Source of the DNA: G051903925 sp051903925
Lineage (GTDB): Bacteria; Pseudomonadota; Alphaproteobacteria; Zavarziniales; Zavarziniaceae
DNA length: 64,000 nucleotides
Direction of reading: 5' to 3'
Assembly (NCBI RefSeq): GCF_051903925.1
Contig: NZ_CP173678.1
Coordinates: 2,914,001 to 2,978,000 of the forward strand
Under the pieces are notes generated by a model. It was not told the origin of the DNA, made no database searches, and was given only the letters and a program-made list of their open reading frames with translations. How positions within the stretch are numbered: the first letter of the stretch is position 1; each line of letters opens with the position of its first letter. Position numbers and translations under genes: made by a program. Of the stretch, positions 6,077-14,487 are shown piece after piece.

Positions 6077-7966
6077 TCAGGTGGGATTGTCCGGCGCTGT
6101 TGTCGCATCCCGGTTGGCGATGGGGCCCAGGGCGGCGCGGCCCAGCGGGTCGAGGCGCATGGCCTCGCGCAGGATGTCCGCCGCCATCGGCGCCGCGACC
6201 TTGGAGCCGCCACCGCCATGCTCGACCATCACCGCAATCGCGTAACGGGGCGAGTCATAGGGCGCATAGCCGACGTACAGCGAATGGTCGCGCTCCTCCC
6301 AGGGCTTCTCGTCGTCCCGGCGCACGCGGGTCTGGCGCTCGGCACGGCTGATCCGGCGGACCTGGGCGGTGCCGGTCTTGCCCGCCATCAGGAAGGTGTC
6401 GTCCGCCTTGCGCACGTGGCGGGCCGTTCCTGCGGCGCCATTGATGACGCGGTTCATGCCCTCCAGCGCCAGCGCGATGAAGCGTTCGTCGATGCCGAGC
6501 GAGGGGGCGGGCCCGTGCGGCTCGCGGTCCTGTGCCCCCACGCTGCGAACCAGGCGGGGCTGCACGGCGCGGCCGCCTGCCGCCAGGCGCGCGGTCATCA
6601 CCGCCAGTTGCAGCGGGGTCGCCAGGACATAGCCCTGGCCGATGCCACAGATGAGCGTCTCGCCCTGCTGCCAGGACTTGCCCAGGGCCTGCTGCTTCCA
6701 GGCCTGGTCCGGCATGATGCCGCCCCGTTCGCCCGGAATCTCGATCCGGCAAGGGGCGCCAAAACCGAACAGGCGCGAGATCTCGGCCAGGCGGTCGATG
6801 CCGGTGCGCTTGGCGATGTCGTAGAAGTAGCAGTCGCAGGACTGTTCCAGCGCCTGCACGAAGTTGACCGTGCCGTGGCCGCCCCGCTTCCAGCAGTGGA
6901 ACTCGTGGCTGCCAAGCTTCACCGAGCCGCGGCAGGTGACGGCGTGGGACGGCTGTATGGCACCCGTATGCAGCGCCGCCAGGCCCACCACCATCTTGAA
7001 GGTGGAGCCGGGCGGATATTGCCCGGCGATCGGCTTGTTGACCAATGGCGCCTTGGGATTGGTCCGCAGCGCATGCCATTCGTCCCGGCTGAGGCCGATG
7101 TTGAAGGCATTGGGCTCGAACGCAGGCGTGGAGGCCATGGCCAGGATGTCGCCCGTGGCGACGTCCATCACGACGGCGGAGGCGCTCTCCTCGCCCAGGC
7201 GGGTCGTCGCGAACTGCTGCAGGTCCATGTCGATGGTCAGGACGACGTCATCGCCGGCCGTGCCGTCGGTGCGGGCCAGTTCGCGGATCATCCGGCCATA
7301 GGCATTGACCTCGACCCGGCTGTTGCCGGCGCGGCCGCGGAGCTCCGGCTCAAGGCCCTTCTCGATGCCGTTCTTGCCAATGCGGAAGCCCGGCAGCTGG
7401 TAGACGGGATCGTCGTTGATCTCCTTCTCCGACACCGCGCCGACATAGCCGATCACATGGGCCAGGGGCGCGCCGATCGGATAGGTTCGCGTCTCGCCCA
7501 CGTCGGGCTGGATGCCGGGCAGTTCGGGGCTATGCACGTTGACCCGGGCGAAATCCTCCCAGGCCAGGTTCTCGGCCACGGTCACGGGCAGGAAGGCGCG
7601 GCGGCGTCCGACCTCGCGCTTGACCCGGCGGCGCAGATGGTCCGGGAGGTCGATGAACTGGCCAAGCGCGGCCAGCGTCTGCTCCACATCCTCCGTCTGT
7701 TCGGGCACCAGCAGGACGCGGAAATTCTGACGGTTGGTCGCCAGTTCGACCCCGAAGCGGTCCAGGATGCGCCCGCGCGAGGGCGGCAGGAGCTGCAGGT
7801 TGATGCGGTTGTCCTCGGCCAGCATCAGGTACTGCTCGCTCTGCACCACCTGCAGGTAGTACATGCGGCCGACCAGGACCGAGAGGAGGGCGATCTGGCC
7901 GCCGGCCAGCATCGCCGCCCGGCGGGTGAACGTCTTGTAACGCCCGGTCTCGTTCTGCTGGCCCAT
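6077..7966 (-). CDS. mrdA: Penicillin-binding protein 2 (peptidoglycan transpeptidase)
   Basis: 629 residues; class B monofunctional transpeptidase of the elongasome (periplasmic, anchored by one N-terminal helix about residues 20-38). A PBP dimerisation domain follows (SRGRILDRFGVELATN), then the transpeptidase. Catalytic motifs are present: S321-T-F-K324 (PPGSTFK), S376-C-D (normally SxN), and K530-T-G (AGKTGTAQV). ATG 7966 has a GGGGGA ribosome site. It is last in mreB-mreC-mreD-mrdA, 15 bp after mreD. The usual next gene, rodA, is absent; instead the tRNA-Lys gene and the integrated element follow within about 60 bp. Intact. Confidence 0.93.
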   Translation of the reverse strand: MGQQNETGRYKTFTRRAAMLAGGQIALLSVLVGRMYYLQVVQSEQYLMLAEDNRINLQLLPPSRGRILDRFGVELATNRQNFRVLLVPEQTEDVEQTLAALGQFIDLPDHLRRRVKREVGRRRAFLPVTVAENLAWEDFARVNVHSPELPGIQPDVGETRTYPIGAPLAHVIGYVGAVSEKEINDDPVYQLPGFRIGKNGIEKGLEPELRGRAGNSRVEVNAYGRMIRELARTDGTAGDDVVLTIDMDLQQFATTRLGEESASAVVMDVATGDILAMASTPAFEPNAFNIGLSRDEWHALRTNPKAPLVNKPIAGQYPPGSTFKMVVGLAALHTGAIQPSHAVTCRGSVKLGSHEFHCWKRGGHGTVNFVQALEQSCDCYFYDIAKRTGIDRLAEISRLFGFGAPCRIEIPGERGGIMPDQAWKQQALGKSWQQGETLICGIGQGYVLATPLQLAVMTARLAAGGRAVQPRLVRSVGAQDREPHGPAPSLGIDERFIALALEGMNRVINGAAGTARHVRKADDTFLMAGKTGTAQVRRISRAERQTRVRRDDEKPWEERDHSLYVGYAPYDSPRYAIAVMVEHGGGGSKVAAPMAADILREAMRLDPLGRAALGPIANRDATTAPDNPT

Positions 7967-7981
7967 CGCGGCGCGTCCCCC

Positions 7982-8497
7982 TCAGGCCCCGATCCGCTTG
8001 GGCGGAGGCGGCACCATGCGGCTGAAGACCAGGCTGCCGATGGGATAGATCGCGATGCCCAGCACAAGCTGCGTCAGCAGCGGCATGGGCTGGATCAGGG
8101 TGCCATAGAACAGGCAGGCGACGGCATAGGAGACAAGTGCTGCCCCCGTCGCGATCGTGGCGAAGCCGAACCACGCGATCAGGAAGGTGCGCGCCACGAA
8201 GACGCGCCGCTGCGTCTTCAGGAAGCCGTGGACCAGAAGCAGGATCAGCGCGTTCAGGCCGATCGGCCCGCTGCCCAGCACATCCTGCGTCAGACCGATC
8301 AGGAAGACGCCGCTGGCCGGCATCAGCATGGGCTGGAAGATTGTCCAGTAATAGACGGCGACCAGCGGCAAGACCGCCGCGACCAGGGTGAAATGTGGCA
8401 CGCCAATGCGGATCGTGCCCAGGAGCACGCAGAGTAGCGCGACGACGATGGGCGCCAGGCTGTTCAGGCCCCCCTTGGACGGATCATCCGGCGTCAT
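7982..8497 (-). CDS. mreD: Rod-shape-determining protein MreD
   Basis: 171 residues from ATG 8497, which overlaps the mreC stop (ATGA). A longer frame to 8602 lies inside mreC and is rejected. Hydrophobic with about five membrane segments (LAPIVVALLCVLLG near residue 15, LVAAVLPLVAVYYW, ALILLLVHGF, FATIATGAALVSYAVACLF, LLTQLVLGIAIYPIGSLVF), typical length and topology of MreD. Characteristic GLTQDVLGSGPIGLNAL motif near residue 70. Part of the inner-membrane elongation complex with MreB, MreC and PBP2. Confidence 0.88.
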   Translation of the reverse strand: MTPDDPSKGGLNSLAPIVVALLCVLLGTIRIGVPHFTLVAAVLPLVAVYYWTIFQPMLMPASGVFLIGLTQDVLGSGPIGLNALILLLVHGFLKTQRRVFVARTFLIAWFGFATIATGAALVSYAVACLFYGTLIQPMPLLTQLVLGIAIYPIGSLVFSRMVPPPPKRIGA

Positions 8498-9471
8498 GGC
8501 GCGGCCGTCGGGCTGTTGGCGGCGGGTGCCGTGGCTGGTGCGCTCGCGGAACCCTCGGCCGGGGCGGCCGCGGGTGCCGCGCGGGCGCTGCCGCGGTTCC
8601 ATTGCGGGCGGCCGCCATCGGTCTCGATCGCCTCGATCGGGCCCTCATAGTGCAGGACGCGGACATATTCCAGCCGGCTCCAGTCGGCCCAGGGCCGGAC
8701 GCGCGGCTCCGACCCCCGGACGCTTTCGATGATACCGACGGGAAGCCCTGGCGGAAACAGGCCGCCATGGCCGGACGTCACGATGCGCTCCCCCACCTGG
8801 GGCCGGATGGTGGCGCGCAGGAAGGTCAGGCGGGGCGTGTCGTCATTGTTGCCGGCCAGGACGCCGCGCTGGTGGGTCGATTCCAGCAGGATGGGCACGC
8901 GGCTGTTGAGATCGGTGATGAGCAGGACGCGGGCCGAGCGCTCACCGGCCGCAGTCACCCGACCCAGCACGCCCTGGTCGTCCAGCACGATCTGCCCCAC
9001 GGCCACGCCGTGGATCGTGCCGGCGTCGATCACCACGGTGCGGACGAAAGGCCCCCCGGTATCCGCGATCACGCGCGCGGCGATGTAGTGGCCCTCGGGC
9101 TCTGGCCGCAACTGGGTCAGGGCGCGGACCCGTTCGTTCTCCTTCTGCATCTGGCGGGCGGCATCGGCCCACAGGCGCAGCCGCGCGTTCTCCTCGCGCA
9201 GGCGTTCGTTCTCGTCGTAGACGTTGGCCAGTTCGTTGAGCTTGCGCCCCATCTCGCGGACCGCCGTCACCGGCCGGCTGATCGCGTCGAGCAGGGGGGC
9301 GGTGTTGTCCATGATGAACGTGCGGCCACGCTCCAGCAGGACAGCATCGGCCTTGCCAAGGATCAGCAGGCCCGCCGCCGTCGCCAGCAGCGTCGCATAG
9401 GCGAAGCGCTGGACGACCAGCTTCAGCGGCTGCGCCAGGCGCAGCACGGGACCTGTGTTCAGCTGTCTCAC
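8494..9471 (-). CDS. mreC: Rod-shape-determining protein MreC
   Basis: 325 residues. One N-terminal membrane helix (residues about 24-42) is followed by a coiled coil (about 68-115: ELANVYDENERLREENARLR). Then come the two beta-barrel domains of MreC, with conserved VLLITDLNSRVPILLE and TSGHGGLFPPGLPVG motifs. The C-terminal 45 residues are a low-complexity Ala/Pro tail. The start is GTG at 9471 with only a weak upstream ribosome site. MreC scaffolds the elongasome in the periplasm and activates PBP2. It is 259 bp downstream of mreB and overlaps mreD. Confidence 0.9.
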   Translation of the reverse strand: MRQLNTGPVLRLAQPLKLVVQRFAYATLLATAAGLLILGKADAVLLERGRTFIMDNTAPLLDAISRPVTAVREMGRKLNELANVYDENERLREENARLRLWADAARQMQKENERVRALTQLRPEPEGHYIAARVIADTGGPFVRTVVIDAGTIHGVAVGQIVLDDQGVLGRVTAAGERSARVLLITDLNSRVPILLESTHQRGVLAGNNDDTPRLTFLRATIRPQVGERIVTSGHGGLFPPGLPVGIIESVRGSEPRVRPWADWSRLEYVRVLHYEGPIEAIETDGGRPQWNRGSARAAPAAAPAEGSASAPATAPAANSPTAAP

Positions 9472-9730
9472 CTGTCATCCATCCGGGGGGACCGACTCAT
9501 GATCTGCTGGCTCCGCTGCGACGTGCCCTCAGGATGCAGCCAATTGCGGCAGCGTTAAGCCTCTCAGGCAAATCTGCACGAAGCCTGAAGCCGCAGCCGC
9601 CGGGATTGTTCGACCGGGCGGCAAGGTTGCACCCCCACCTGCGCCCCCTGGCCTACGTCCCCAAGCTTGTCCTGGGAAACCATGAACAACCGGGGCACGG
9701 GGGGCGGGGGATGGGGACGAGTGGCCGAAC

Positions 9731-10771
9731 CTAGTAGGAGTTGGCCAGCACGGTGCGGAGCGACTTCATGTCCTCCAGCGCGCGGCCGGTCCCCTTGGCG
9801 ACGCAGGTCAGGGGATCGTCCGCGATCGAGACGGGCAGGCCCGTGGCGTGGCGCAGCACGAAGTCCAGGTTGCCCAGCAGGGCCCCGCCGCCGGTCAGGA
9901 CGATCCCCTTGTCCACGATGTCCGCGGCCAGTTCGGGGGCGGTGTGCTCCAGCGCGACCTTCACCGCCTCGACGATGGCGGAGACGGGCTCGGCCAGGCT
10001 TTCGGCGATCTGGCGCTGGCTGATGACCAGTTCCTTGGGCACGCCGTTCATCAGGTCGCGGCCCTTGATCTCCATGGTCAGGCCGTGGCCATCCTCGGGC
10101 GGGCAGGCGGAGCCGATCTCCTTCTTGATCCGCTCGGCCGAGGATTCGCCGACCAGCAGGTTATGGTTGCGGCGGATATAGCCGATGATCGCCTCGTCCA
10201 TCTTGTCGCCGCCGACGCGGACGGAGCGGGCGTAGACGATGCCGCCCAGCGACAGGACGGCCACTTCCGTCGTGCCGCCGCCAATGTCGACGACCATCGA
10301 GCCCGTGGGCTCGGTCACCGGCAGGCCGGCGCCGATGGCCGCCGCCATCGGCTCCTCGATCAGGAACACGCGCCGGGCGCCGGCGGATTCCGCGGATTCC
10401 TGGATGGCGCGGCGCTCGACCGCGGTCGAGCCGGAGGGGACGCAGACGATGATCTGGGGCGAGGCGAAGGAGCGGCGATTGTGCACTTTCCGGATGAAGT
10501 GCTTGATCATCTCCTCGGCGACTTCGAAGTCGGCGATGACGCCGTCGCGAAGGGGCCGGATCGCCTCGATATTGCCGGGCGTGCGGCCCAGCATCATCTT
10601 GGCCTCGTCGCCCACGGCCAGGACCTGCTTCTTGCCCCGGTTGTTGACCATGGCGACGACCGACGGCTCGTTCAGGACGATGCCGCGGCCCTTAACGTAG
10701 ACAAGGGTGTTCGCGGTGCCGAGGTCGATGGCCATGTCGGCCGACAGCATGCCGAGCAGCTTCCCAAACAT
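9731..10771 (-). CDS. mreB: Actin-like cell-shape protein MreB
   Basis: 346 residues from ATG 10771 (ribosome site GGGAG about 10 nt upstream); the longer frame to 10843 is not supported. Canonical MreB: MLSADMAIDLGTANTLVYVK (phosphate 1), CVPSGSTAVERRAI, VVDIGGGTTEVAVLSLGG (phosphate 2), and a KGIVLTGGGALL adenosine motif near the C-terminus. It polymerises on ATP under the inner membrane and organises the elongasome encoded downstream. It is probably the first gene of the mre-mrd operon. The 9472-9730 gap before mreC holds no recognisable gene. Confidence 0.96.
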   Translation of the reverse strand: MFGKLLGMLSADMAIDLGTANTLVYVKGRGIVLNEPSVVAMVNNRGKKQVLAVGDEAKMMLGRTPGNIEAIRPLRDGVIADFEVAEEMIKHFIRKVHNRRSFASPQIIVCVPSGSTAVERRAIQESAESAGARRVFLIEEPMAAAIGAGLPVTEPTGSMVVDIGGGTTEVAVLSLGGIVYARSVRVGGDKMDEAIIGYIRRNHNLLVGESSAERIKKEIGSACPPEDGHGLTMEIKGRDLMNGVPKELVISQRQIAESLAEPVSAIVEAVKVALEHTAPELAADIVDKGIVLTGGGALLGNLDFVLRHATGLPVSIADDPLTCVAKGTGRALEDMKSLRTVLANSY

Positions 10772-10923
10772 GAATTCTGGACTCCCAGCCGGACGCCGCT
10801 GCGCCTGCCCTGAAACTGCTCTTTGCCCCGGCTTAAGGCGCACGTTCTAGCGGCTTGACGTGCCCGTCACAAGAAACCCGGTGTGCGCGCGGCCGGGACG
10901 ACTCGTCGCGGCGGGCGGCGGGG

Positions 10924-11496
10924 CTACAGATCGTCGTCGGGAATGTCGGGGTAGAGTTCGGACAGCGGCACCTTGAGGCCGATCGACTCGAGGACAAGAT
11001 GCTGGTCGCGGCCGCGGATGAGGTCGACCAGCCAGCGGCCGTCTCCGGTCCTGCGATGAACTTCGCAATGCGGTTTCTCTGGGTCGATCAGCAGGATCTC
11101 TTCGACGGAGGGGATGGCACGGAAATCTGGGAGCTTGGTCCGGCGATCAACCCGCTCAGTAGACTTGCTCAGGACCTCCACGATGAGGATGGGGTCTTGC
11201 GCATAGGGTGTTTCGCGGTCGCGCTCTGAACATGTGATCAGAAGGTCGACGACATAATAGGTGAGATCGCGAGTAGGCGAGAGGATGCCCGCCTCGCTTC
11301 TTTGTTCGCAACCTTTGCGCCCGCGGAGTACGCCACCGACGGCGACTGCCAGCGCGGGAATCATCCGTTGATGCGCTCGGCTTCCCGGCGACATCGCAAC
11401 GAGGACGCCACCGCGCAATTCGTAGCGCGTGTCGGTACCGTCGTCCCAGGTCAGGAACTCCTCGATCGTCATCTGGCGCTGCGCGGCGTCAGCCAT
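10924..11496 (-). CDS. Uma2-family (DUF820) putative endonuclease-like protein
   Basis: 190 residues. The N-terminus MTIEEFLTWDDGTDTRYELR and the core motif YYVVDLLITC (usually xxVPDLxV), followed by PILIVEVLSKSTERVDRRTK, are characteristic of Uma2/DUF820 proteins, which adopt a PD-(D/E)XK nuclease-like fold. The candidate acidic residues are the Asp of VVDLLI and the Glu of IVEVLS, with Lys in RRTKL. The family is widely spread and often horizontally transferred; its role is unknown. It stands alone between mreB and ilvC, on the same strand. Confidence 0.75.
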   Translation of the reverse strand: MADAAQRQMTIEEFLTWDDGTDTRYELRGGVLVAMSPGSRAHQRMIPALAVAVGGVLRGRKGCEQRSEAGILSPTRDLTYYVVDLLITCSERDRETPYAQDPILIVEVLSKSTERVDRRTKLPDFRAIPSVEEILLIDPEKPHCEVHRRTGDGRWLVDLIRGRDQHLVLESIGLKVPLSELYPDIPDDDL

Positions 11497-11535
11497 GGGG
11501 CCCTCAGGCAGTCACGGCATCAGCCTAGCACAAAC

Positions 11536-11570
11536 GAAAAAGGGCCGCCGGTTGCCCGGCGGCCCTTTCG
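11536..11570 (-). terminator. Intrinsic terminator of ilvC
   Basis: GGGCCGCCGG (11542-11551) and CCGGCGGCCC (11556-11565) form a 10-bp stem with a 4-nt loop. On the minus strand the stem is followed by TTTTT (from the A-run at 11537-11541). It lies about 20 bp beyond the ilvC stop. Adjacent A/T runs on both sides mean it may also act in the other direction. Confidence 0.85.
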
Positions 11571-11589
11571 CAGGCGCCCGAAGAGACGC

Positions 11590-12609
11590 TCAGTTCTTGG
11601 CCTTGTCGACCAGCTTGTTCTTGGCGATCCAGGGCATCATGGCGCGCAGCTTGCCGCCGACGTCCTCGATCGGGTGCTGGGCCTGGATGGCGCGGGTCGC
11701 CTTGAAGCTGGCCTGGCCGGCGGAGTTCTCCAGCATCCAGTCGCGGGCGAAGCGGCCGGACTGGATATCGTCCAGGATGCGCTTCATTTCTGCCTTGGTC
11801 TCGGCCGTCACGATGCGGGGGCCGCGCGTGTAGTCGCCGTATTCCGCCGTGTTCGAGATCGAGTAGCGCATGTTGGCGATGCCGCCCTCGTAGATCAGGT
11901 CCACGATCAGCTTCACCTCGTGCAGGCACTCGAAATAGGCCATCTCGGGCGCGTAGCCGGCCTCGACCAGGGTCTCGAAACCAGCCTGGATCAGGGCGGT
12001 CAGGCCGCCGCAGAGCACGGCCTGCTCACCGAACAGGTCGGTCTCGCACTCCTCGCGGAAGCTGGTCTCGATCACGCCGGAGCGGCCGCCGCCGATGGCG
12101 CTGGCATAGGACAGCGCGATCTCGAGCGCATTGCCGGAGGGGTTCTGCGCGACCGCGACCAGGCAGGGGACGCCGCCGCCCTTCTGGTATTCGCTGCGCA
12201 CCGTGTGGCCGGGGCCCTTTGGCGCGATCATGAACACGTCCAGGTCGGGACGCGCCTCGATCAGGCGGAAATGGATGTTGAGGCCATGGGCGAAGGCAAG
12301 GGCGGCACCTTCCTTCATGTTGGCGGCCAGGTGGTCGCGATAGATCGCGCCCTGCAGCTCGTCGGGGGCCAGGACCATGACGATGTCGGCCCAGGCGGCG
12401 GCGGCCGACGGGTCCATGACCTTCAGGCCTTCGCCTTCGGCCTTCTTCACCGTGGGGGAGCCGGTGCGCAGGGCGACGGCGACATCCTTCACGCCGGAAT
12501 CGCGCAGGTTCAGCGCATGGGCGTGGCCCTGGCTGCCATAGCCGACGATCGCGACCTTCTTGCCCTTGATCAGGTTAACGTCTGCATCGGTGTCGTAGTA
12601 CACGCGCAT
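11590..12609 (-). CDS. ilvC: Ketol-acid reductoisomerase (NADP+)
   Basis: 339 residues, the exact class I length; ATG 12609 has a GGGAGAGG ribosome site. It converts 2-acetolactate or 2-aceto-2-hydroxybutyrate to the dihydroxy acids of valine/leucine and isoleucine synthesis, using NADPH and Mg2+. The Rossmann motif GYGSQGHAHALNLRDSG lies near residue 25, the fold continues with MIAPKGPGHTVRSEYQKGGG, and the knotted C-terminal domain carries the metal-binding acidic motif ETSFREECETDLFGEQAVL and FECLHEVKLIVDLIYEGG. It is monocistronic between its own promoter-like sequence and a strong terminator. Confidence 0.96.
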   Translation of the reverse strand: MRVYYDTDADVNLIKGKKVAIVGYGSQGHAHALNLRDSGVKDVAVALRTGSPTVKKAEGEGLKVMDPSAAAAWADIVMVLAPDELQGAIYRDHLAANMKEGAALAFAHGLNIHFRLIEARPDLDVFMIAPKGPGHTVRSEYQKGGGVPCLVAVAQNPSGNALEIALSYASAIGGGRSGVIETSFREECETDLFGEQAVLCGGLTALIQAGFETLVEAGYAPEMAYFECLHEVKLIVDLIYEGGIANMRYSISNTAEYGDYTRGPRIVTAETKAEMKRILDDIQSGRFARDWMLENSAGQASFKATRAIQAQHPIEDVGGKLRAMMPWIAKNKLVDKAKN

Positions 12610-12695
12610 GTTCTGCCTCTCCCTCGCAACGGCGGGGGCCAAGGCGCGCGCGTTGCGCTCCGTGCCCTTGCGTCCAGCCTCGCCGAAATGGCGCG

Positions 12696-12723
12696 ACCAT
12701 AGCGGGCGCGGGACGCTTGTCCA
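12696..12723 (-). promoter_or_regulatory. Sigma70-like promoter for ilvC
   Basis: On the minus strand TGGACA (12723-12718) and TATGGT (12701-12696) are separated by 16 bp, about 80 bp upstream of the ilvC start. Five of six -35 bases match; the -10 keeps TAxxxT. Predicted by eye. Confidence 0.4.
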
Positions 12724-12757
12724 GCCTTTGGGTGGAAAAGGCTGGCCTGCGCGGGGT

Positions 12758-13195
12758 TCAGTGTGGCTTGAGCTGGGCCACAGCCTGGAGCAGGGCAGAG
12801 ATGAGCTGCTCCGGGCTATAGGGCTTGGACAAGAAGCCCAGAGGCGCTGCCGGCGCGGCGCGGGTGAGGGTGCCGCCATCCGTATGGGCGGTCACGAACA
12901 GCGAGCGGATGCCGGTGCGCTGGTAGACCTGCTGGGCCGTGCGGATGCCATCGCCGCCGCGCGCCAGGCGGATGTCCATGAGCACGAAGTCCGGGCGCAG
13001 GCGCTCGATCGTCGTGCAGGCCTCCGGCTCGGAGCCGACGGTCGCCGCGACGGTGACGCCGGAGGCCATCAGCAGTTCCTCAAGATACAGGGCCGAGATC
13101 AGCTCATCCTCGACCACGACAAGGCGCAGGCCGCGCAGGGCCGCAGCGCGGGGGCGGCCGAATCCGGGACTGGGTCCGGCCGAGGGCGGCGGCAT
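12758..13195 (-). CDS. Single-domain response regulator
   Basis: 145 residues from ATG 13195; the long upstream frame has no coding character. Residues about 24-140 form a receiver domain: LRLVVVEDELISALYLEELL (acidic pair near 31), RPDFVLMDIRL (phospho-acceptor Asp near residue 74), VTAHTD (switch Thr) and FLSKPYS (conserved Lys). There is no output domain, as in regulators of HWE/HisKA_2-type pathways in alphaproteobacteria. It is divergent from the HisKA_2 protein at 13531-14439; the pair probably shares a control region and phosphorelay. Its output partner is unknown. Confidence 0.82.
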   Translation of the reverse strand: MPPPSAGPSPGFGRPRAAALRGLRLVVVEDELISALYLEELLMASGVTVAATVGSEPEACTTIERLRPDFVLMDIRLARGGDGIRTAQQVYQRTGIRSLFVTAHTDGGTLTRAAPAAPLGFLSKPYSPEQLISALLQAVAQLKPH

Positions 13196-13530
13196 AGCGT
13201 TGCTGCTCCATTCCTTGTGCGCCTTGAGCTCCCCTGCCGCATCCTGGGGATCGTCGAGGCTGTTGGCTGCGTCGCATCGGGAGAGGCCGGCGTGCACCGG
13301 GGCCAGGGGACCCGGCGGGCACGCTGCCGGGTCCCCGTTCCCCGGCTGGGAAAAGCGCATGGCAGGGGCCCAATCCGGTGTCATTGTCCGGTGATAATGC
13401 CCCGGCTGGATTTTGGTTCCAGGACTGTGCGCGCGTCGTCGGGGTGCCCCGTTATCCGGTCGCCGCGGCTGCTTGGGTCCCGTATCCTTGGCGGGGCCAC
13501 CCAAAGAATCAGCCGATCGAGGAAGCGCCC

Positions 13531-14439
13531 ATGACGCTGTCGCCGCTGCCGCACCTGGACTGGGGTGCTGCACCCGATGGCCGCTGGGTCACGGTGGGAG
13601 ATGGCTGGCGAGCCCTGGGCGTCGAGCCGGTCGACATGCTGGGCAGCGGCTGGCATTCACTGCTGGAGCCTGAGGGCGCGCCGGGCGCCATCGCCGCCCT
13701 GGCGGAGCTGGCGGCGCGGGGTGGCGGCGGCTGCGATGTCGCGATCCTGGTCGGCGGGGCCACGCGCTGGCTGCGCATGATCCTGGCACCGGGGAATGCG
13801 GGCCGGGCTGCGCTCGACGGCCGGGCGGTCGAGGTCACGGACCTCGTCACCGCCGCCGCAAGCGCCGACCACCGTGTGGCCCGCCTGCAGCATCGCATCA
13901 AGAACAATCTCCAGGTGGTGATCAGCCTGCTCGGCCTGCAGGCCCATTACCTCAAGGACCCGACCCTGCGGGTCCAGCTGGAGGATGCGGTTCAGCGGGT
14001 GCGCTGTGTCGCCCTGATGCAGGACCAGGTCTTCCAGGCGGCCGACATGACGCGCATACCGCTCGCCCCGGCGCTGGTGGCGCTGGGCGATCAACTGGCT
14101 CTTGGGGGTGGGGTCGCCGGGGGTGACGATGCAGTCGCAGAGGCGGCACTGCCTGGCGATCGGGCCTCTGCCCTGGTGCTGCTCTGCAACGAGGTGCTGA
14201 TGTCGCTGCTGAAGGGTCGCGACGGGGATGGCTCGCGGCATGGCGACGAGGCTGGCGGCCTGGACCTGGCACTGGCGGGGGAAGGGGGTCTGCGGATCGC
14301 CGTCCGGCTGGGCGAACCCATCGAGCGGCTGGATCCCCTGGGGGAGCGGCTGGCCGGACTTCTGGCGCGGCAGCTCCGGGCGGAAATCCGCCAGGAGCCC
14401 GGTGCCATCAGTGTGATCGTGCCGCTGAAGACGCAATAG
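13531..14439 (+). CDS. HisKA_2-type sensor protein with degenerate ATPase domain
   Basis: 302 residues from ATG 13531 (upstream frame from 13378 rejected). Residues 1-110 look like a PAS-type domain (VTVGDGWRALGVEPVDMLGS; LRMILAP). The phospho-acceptor motif is H121-R-I-K-N-N-L-Q-V-V, followed by the long HisKA_2 helix. The C-terminal 120 residues occupy the place of the HATPase domain but lack an N-box of the NELxxNAxKH kind (LLCNEVLMSLLKG instead) and any clear DxGxG and GLG boxes. It may thus be a histidine phosphotransferase rather than a kinase. It is divergent from the receiver protein. No membrane segment, so cytoplasmic. Confidence 0.75.
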   Translation: MTLSPLPHLDWGAAPDGRWVTVGDGWRALGVEPVDMLGSGWHSLLEPEGAPGAIAALAELAARGGGGCDVAILVGGATRWLRMILAPGNAGRAALDGRAVEVTDLVTAAASADHRVARLQHRIKNNLQVVISLLGLQAHYLKDPTLRVQLEDAVQRVRCVALMQDQVFQAADMTRIPLAPALVALGDQLALGGGVAGGDDAVAEAALPGDRASALVLLCNEVLMSLLKGRDGDGSRHGDEAGGLDLALAGEGGLRIAVRLGEPIERLDPLGERLAGLLARQLRAEIRQEPGAISVIVPLKTQ

Positions 14440-14461
14440 CGCCGGGCGGATCGCCCGGCGC
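14439..14461. terminator. Bidirectional hairpin between convergent genes
   Basis: GCGCCGGGCG (14439-14448) pairs perfectly with CGCCCGGCGC (14452-14461) across a 3-nt loop. It directly follows the HisKA_2 gene stop and faces the end of the DUF4142 gene (14488). No U-run, so strength is uncertain, but the position between convergent genes suggests a shared terminator. Confidence 0.6.
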
Positions 14462-14487
14462 CATCGCTGTCGGCTGGCTTGCCGCGG

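Noticed and set aside
6053..8437. 794-residue open frame on the plus strand antisense to mrdA and mreD
   Set aside because: The minus strand encodes intact PBP2 and MreD with catalytic motifs; the antisense frame is a GC-bias shadow rich in Gly, Arg, Ala and His with no domain.
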